64,000 bases of DNA, from contig NZ_CADFEJ010000014.1 of NCBI RefSeq assembly GCF_902833055.1, positions 104,962 to 168,961 on the forward strand. The letters run 5' to 3'. Made by a program: the position numbers and the translations under genes. The notes beneath the pieces are model-generated. The model did not search any database, was not told where the DNA came from, and saw only the letters and a program-made list of their open reading frames with translations. Shown here piece by piece: positions 60,629 through 64,000 of this stretch. This DNA comes from Burkholderia territorii. Lineage in GTDB: Bacteria > Pseudomonadota > Gammaproteobacteria > Burkholderiales > Burkholderiaceae. The first letter of the stretch is position 1; each line of letters opens with the position of its first letter.

Positions 60629-63600
60629 ATGGCAAAGTTTTTTATCGATCGCCCGATCTTCGCGTGGGTGATCGCCATCATCCTGATGCTGGCCGGGGTC
60701 GCGGCGATCTTCACGCTGCCGATCGCGCAGTATCCGACGATCGCGCCGCCATCGATCCAGATCACCGCGAACTACCCGGGAGCTTCCGCGAAGACGGTGG
60801 AAGACACGGTGACGCAGGTGATCGAGCAGCAGATGAGCGGTCTCGACAACTTCCTGTACATGTCGTCGACCAGTGACGACTCGGGCAACGCGACGATCAC
60901 GCTGACGTTCGCGCCGGGCACCAACGCCGACATCGCGCAGGTCCAGGTGCAGAACAAGCTGTCGCTCGCGACGCCGGTTCTGCCGCAGGTCGTGCAGCAG
61001 CTCGGTCTGTCGGTGACGAAGTCGAGCAGCAGCTTCCTGCTGGTGCTCGCCTTCAACTCCGAAGACGGCAGCATGAACAAGTACGACCTCGCGAACTTCG
61101 TGGCGTCGCACGTGAAGGATCCGATCAGCCGGCTGAACGGCGTCGGTACCGTCACGCTGTTCGGCTCGCAGTACGCGATGCGGATCTGGCTCGACCCGAC
61201 CCGCCTGACGAACTACGGCCTCACGCCGGTCGACGTGAGCTCGGCGATCACCGCGCAGAACGTGCAGATCGCGGGCGGCCAGATCGGCGGCACGCCGGCC
61301 ACGCCCGGCACCGTGCTGCAGGCGACGATCACCGAATCGACGCTGCTGCAGACGCCCGAGCAGTTCGGCAACATCCTGCTGAAGGTCAACCAGGACGGCT
61401 CGCAGGTTCGCCTGAAGGACGTCGCGCAGATCGGCCTCGGCGGCGAAAACTACAACTTCGACACGAAGTACAACGGTCAGCCGACCGCGGCACTCGGTAT
61501 CCAGCTCGCGACCAACGCGAACGCGCTCGCGACCGCGAAGGCCGTGCGCGCGAAGATCGACGAGCTCGCACCGTTCTTCCCGCACGGCCTCGTCGTGAAG
61601 TATCCGTACGACACGACGCCGTTCGTGAAGCTGTCGATCGAGGAAGTGGTCAAGACGCTGCTCGAAGGTATCGTGCTCGTGTTCCTCGTGATGTATCTGT
61701 TCCTGCAGAACCTGCGGGCGACGATCATCCCGACGATCGCGGTGCCGGTGGTGCTGCTCGGCACGTTCGCGATCATGTCGCTCGTGGGCTTCTCGATCAA
61801 CACGTTGTCGATGTTCGGCCTCGTGCTCGCAATCGGCCTGCTGGTCGACGATGCGATCGTGGTGGTCGAGAACGTCGAGCGCGTGATGGCGGAAGAGGGC
61901 CTGTCGCCGAAGGAGGCGACGCGCAAGGCGATGGGCCAGATCACCGGCGCACTCGTCGGCGTGGCGCTCGTGCTGTCGGCGGTGTTCGTGCCGGTCGCGT
62001 TCTCCGGCGGTTCGGTCGGCGCGATCTATCGTCAGTTCTCGCTGACGATCGTGTCGGCGATGGTGCTGTCGGTGCTGGTCGCGTTGATTCTGACGCCCGC
62101 ACTGTGCGCGACGATCCTCAAGCCGATCCCGCAAGGCCATCACGAAGAGAAGAAGGGCTTCTTCGGCTGGTTCAACCGCACGTTCAACAACAGCCGCGAC
62201 AAGTACCACGTCGGCGTGCACCACGTGATCAAGCGCTCGGGCCGCTGGCTCATCATCTATCTGGTCGTGATCGTCGCGGTCGGGCTGCTGTTCGTGCGCC
62301 TGCCGAAGTCGTTCCTGCCGGATGAAGACCAGGGCCTGATGTTCGTGATCGTGCAGACGCCGTCGGGCTCGACGCAGGAAACGACCGCGAAGACGCTCGC
62401 GAACATCTCCGACTACCTGCTGAAGGACGAGAAGGAGATCGTCGAATCGGCGTTCACGGTCAACGGCTTCAGCTTCGCGGGCCGCGGCCAGAACTCCGGT
62501 CTCGTGTTCGTGAAGCTGAAGGACTATTCGCAGCGTCAGCATGCGAACCAGAAGGTCCAGGCGCTGATCGGGCGGATGTTCGGTCGCTACGCGGGCTACA
62601 AGGACGCCGTCGTGATCCCGTTCAACCCGCCGTCGATTCCCGAACTCGGTACGGCCGCGGGCTTCGACTTCGAGCTGACGGACAACGCCGGTCTCGGCCA
62701 CGACGCGCTGATGGCCGCGCGTAACCAGCTGCTCGGGATGGCCGCGAAGGATCCGACGCTGCAGGGCGTGCGCCCGAACGGCCTGAACGACACGCCGCAG
62801 TACAAGGTCGACATCGACCGCGAGAAGGCGAATGCGCTCGGCGTGACGGCGGATGCGATCGACCAGACGTTCTCGATCGCGTGGGCGTCGAAGTACGTGA
62901 ACAACTTCCTCGACACCGACGGCCGGATCAAGAAGGTGTACGTGCAGGCCGACGCACCGTTCCGGATGACGCCGGAGGACATGAACATCTGGTACGTGCG
63001 CAACGGCTCGGGCGGGATGGTGCCGTTCAGCGCGTTCGCGACCGGTCACTGGACGTACGGTTCGCCGAAGCTCGAGCGCTACAACGGCGTGTCGGCGATG
63101 GAAATCCAGGGTCAGGCCGCGCCGGGCAAGTCGACCGGTCAGGCGATGACGGCGATGGAAGGGCTCGCGAAGAAGCTGCCGGTCGGTATCGGCTATTCGT
63201 GGACGGGCCTGTCGTTCCAGGAAATCCAGTCCGGTTCGCAGGCGCCGATCCTCTATGCGATCTCGATCCTCGTCGTGTTCCTGTGTCTGGCGGCGCTGTA
63301 TGAAAGCTGGTCGATCCCGTTCTCGGTGATCATGGTGGTGCCGCTCGGCGTGATCGGCGCACTGCTCGCGGCGACGATGCGCGGCCTCGAGAACGACGTG
63401 TTCTTCCAGGTCGGCCTGTTGACCACCGTGGGCTTGTCCGCGAAGAACGCGATCCTGATCGTCGAGTTCGCGCGCGAACTGCAGATGACGGAGAAGATGG
63501 GCCCGATCGAGGCCGCGCTGGAAGCGGCGCGCCTGCGGCTGCGTCCGATCCTGATGACGTCGCTCGCGTTCATTCTCGGCGTGATGCCGCTCGCGATCAG

Positions 63601-63829
63601 CAACGGCGCGGGTTCGGCGAGCCAGCACGCAATCGGTACGGGCGTGATCGGCGGGATGATCACGGCGACGTTCCTCGCGATCTTCATGATCCCGATGTTC
63701 TTCGTGAAGATCCGCGCGATCTTCAGCGGCGAGAAGGAAGACGTCGACGAGGCGCTGCGCCTGGCTCAGGAGCACTCGCACCACGAAGAGAAGCCGGGCA
63801 ACGGCGACGAAGGCAACAAGGGACAGTGA
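60629..63829 (+). CDS. bpeB: RND multidrug efflux pump (BpeB/AcrB-like)
   Basis: The 1066-residue, twelve-helix, proton-driven pump is of the hydrophobe/amphiphile (HAE1) type. It begins [21 protein letters not shown]. The proton-relay aspartates lie in [18 protein letters not shown], and the partner Lys region is in helix 10 ([18 protein letters not shown]). Two large periplasmic porter loops follow the usual layout. Likely substrates, by family, are antibiotics and quorum-sensing-related molecules. It starts 15 bases after the adaptor. Confidence 0.95.
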   Translation: MAKFFIDRPIFAWVIAIILMLAGVAAIFTLPIAQYPTIAPPSIQITANYPGASAKTVEDTVTQVIEQQMSGLDNFLYMSSTSDDSGNATITLTFAPGTNADIAQVQVQNKLSLATPVLPQVVQQLGLSVTKSSSSFLLVLAFNSEDGSMNKYDLANFVASHVKDPISRLNGVGTVTLFGSQYAMRIWLDPTRLTNYGLTPVDVSSAITAQNVQIAGGQIGGTPATPGTVLQATITESTLLQTPEQFGNILLKVNQDGSQVRLKDVAQIGLGGENYNFDTKYNGQPTAALGIQLATNANALATAKAVRAKIDELAPFFPHGLVVKYPYDTTPFVKLSIEEVVKTLLEGIVLVFLVMYLFLQNLRATIIPTIAVPVVLLGTFAIMSLVGFSINTLSMFGLVLAIGLLVDDAIVVVENVERVMAEEGLSPKEATRKAMGQITGALVGVALVLSAVFVPVAFSGGSVGAIYRQFSLTIVSAMVLSVLVALILTPALCATILKPIPQGHHEEKKGFFGWFNRTFNNSRDKYHVGVHHVIKRSGRWLIIYLVVIVAVGLLFVRLPKSFLPDEDQGLMFVIVQTPSGSTQETTAKTLANISDYLLKDEKEIVESAFTVNGFSFAGRGQNSGLVFVKLKDYSQRQHANQKVQALIGRMFGRYAGYKDAVVIPFNPPSIPELGTAAGFDFELTDNAGLGHDALMAARNQLLGMAAKDPTLQGVRPNGLNDTPQYKVDIDREKANALGVTADAIDQTFSIAWASKYVNNFLDTDGRIKKVYVQADAPFRMTPEDMNIWYVRNGSGGMVPFSAFATGHWTYGSPKLERYNGVSAMEIQGQAAPGKSTGQAMTAMEGLAKKLPVGIGYSWTGLSFQEIQSGSQAPILYAISILVVFLCLAALYESWSIPFSVIMVVPLGVIGALLAATMRGLENDVFFQVGLLTTVGLSAKNAILIVEFARELQMTEKMGPIEAALEAARLRLRPILMTSLAFILGVMPLAISNGAGSASQHAIGTGVIGGMITATFLAIFMIPMFFVKIRAIFSGEKEDVDEALRLAQEHSHHEEKPGNGDEGNKGQ

Positions 63830-64000
63830 TGATGCAAAAACACGCTTTGACTGCAATCGCGGTCGCGCTCCTTGCCACGGGCTGCACGCTGGCGCCGCAT
63901 TACACGCGGCCCGACGCGCCCGTCGCGCAGGCGTACCCGGCCGGCGGCGTCTATGCGACGCAGCCGGGCGCTGCCGGCGCGCGCAGCGCGAACGGCCAGG
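63829..64000 (+). CDS. oprB: RND outer-membrane channel lipoprotein (OprB/OprM-like), N-terminal fragment
   Basis: The first 57 codons run off the right edge. The signal peptide ends in lipobox ATGC (Cys19), followed by TLAPHYTRPDAPV, the conserved N-terminal pattern of NodT/OprM-type channels. The ATG overlaps the pump stop codon (TGATG), and ATG 63832 is an equal alternative. It completes the tripartite adaptor-pump-channel operon. Confidence 0.88.
   Translation, partial: MMQKHALTAIAVALLATGCTLAPHYTRPDAPVAQAYPAGGVYATQPGAAGARSANGQ

Noticed and set aside
59132..63856. A 1574-residue open frame on minus, antisense to the RND genes
   Set aside because: It is His/Arg/Asp-rich with no known motif and lies exactly opposite the pump. 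It is a shadow produced by strong GC3 bias in the real genes.

Overview
The window looks like chromosome 1 of a Burkholderia species, most probably a Burkholderia cepacia complex member. This rests on very high GC with strong GC3 coding bias, Burkholderia-type RecA, SucCD, Pgk, Pyk, Fba and PurCEK proteins, a PglL-type O-oligosaccharyltransferase beside a pilin, and a BpeR/BpeAB-OprB-like RND efflux locus. The species call is inference. No rRNA, insertion sequence, integrase or CRISPR array was seen, and there is one tRNA.

Layout. 1-7.3 kb: the end of a CopD-like membrane protein, D-galactonate dehydratase divergent from its GntR regulator, a small DUF1272 protein, a large bifunctional murein synthase, a MAPEG protein and an orphan PAAR spike protein. 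7.3-10.7 kb: a cupin, an isonitrile hydratase-like enzyme divergent from a GlxA-type AraC regulator, and a LysR regulator. 10.8-15.1 kb: tRNA-Met, an MHS-type permease with an unusual periplasmic insertion, and a two-component system. 15.2-20.3 kb: recA under a LexA box, recX, a DUF2889 gene and sucCD. 20.4-24.5 kb: a TerC protein, a type IV pilin, a G14 tract, pglL and a small lipoprotein.

24.6-29.5 kb is the main accessory module. It is a minus-strand, tightly overlapping vgrG, putative effector and putative immunity cassette of a type VI secretion system, less GC-rich than its surroundings. The effector candidate has an HExxH motif and four 11-residue helical repeats. The immunity candidate is a membrane-anchored BNR/Ycf48-like propeller. 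I do not recognise the effector family, and this is the best candidate for an undescribed system in the window.

29.7-38.1 kb: moaC, an M48 (BepA-like) protease with TPR-like tail, a YheT hydrolase operon, an ilvE - zinc-finger - waaF operon, and azlCD (branched-chain amino acid export) divergent from ilvE. 38.3-46.6 kb: a one-strand central-metabolism block pgk, pyk, fba, purC, purE, purK, sua5. 46.7-50.8 kb (minus): a GDSL esterase lipoprotein, a fatty-acid-hydroxylase-family membrane enzyme and dacB/PBP4. 50.9-58.2 kb: a PmrA/QseB-like two-component system followed by a DegP-type protease whose upstream region carries four phased (C/T)TAAG repeats, then small envelope or unknown genes, another GlxA-type regulator and an isochorismatase-like hydrolase. 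58.3-64.0 kb: the TetR repressor, RND adaptor and RND pump genes and the start of the outer-membrane channel, with an AcrR-type palindrome placed between the -35 and -10 of the pump promoter.
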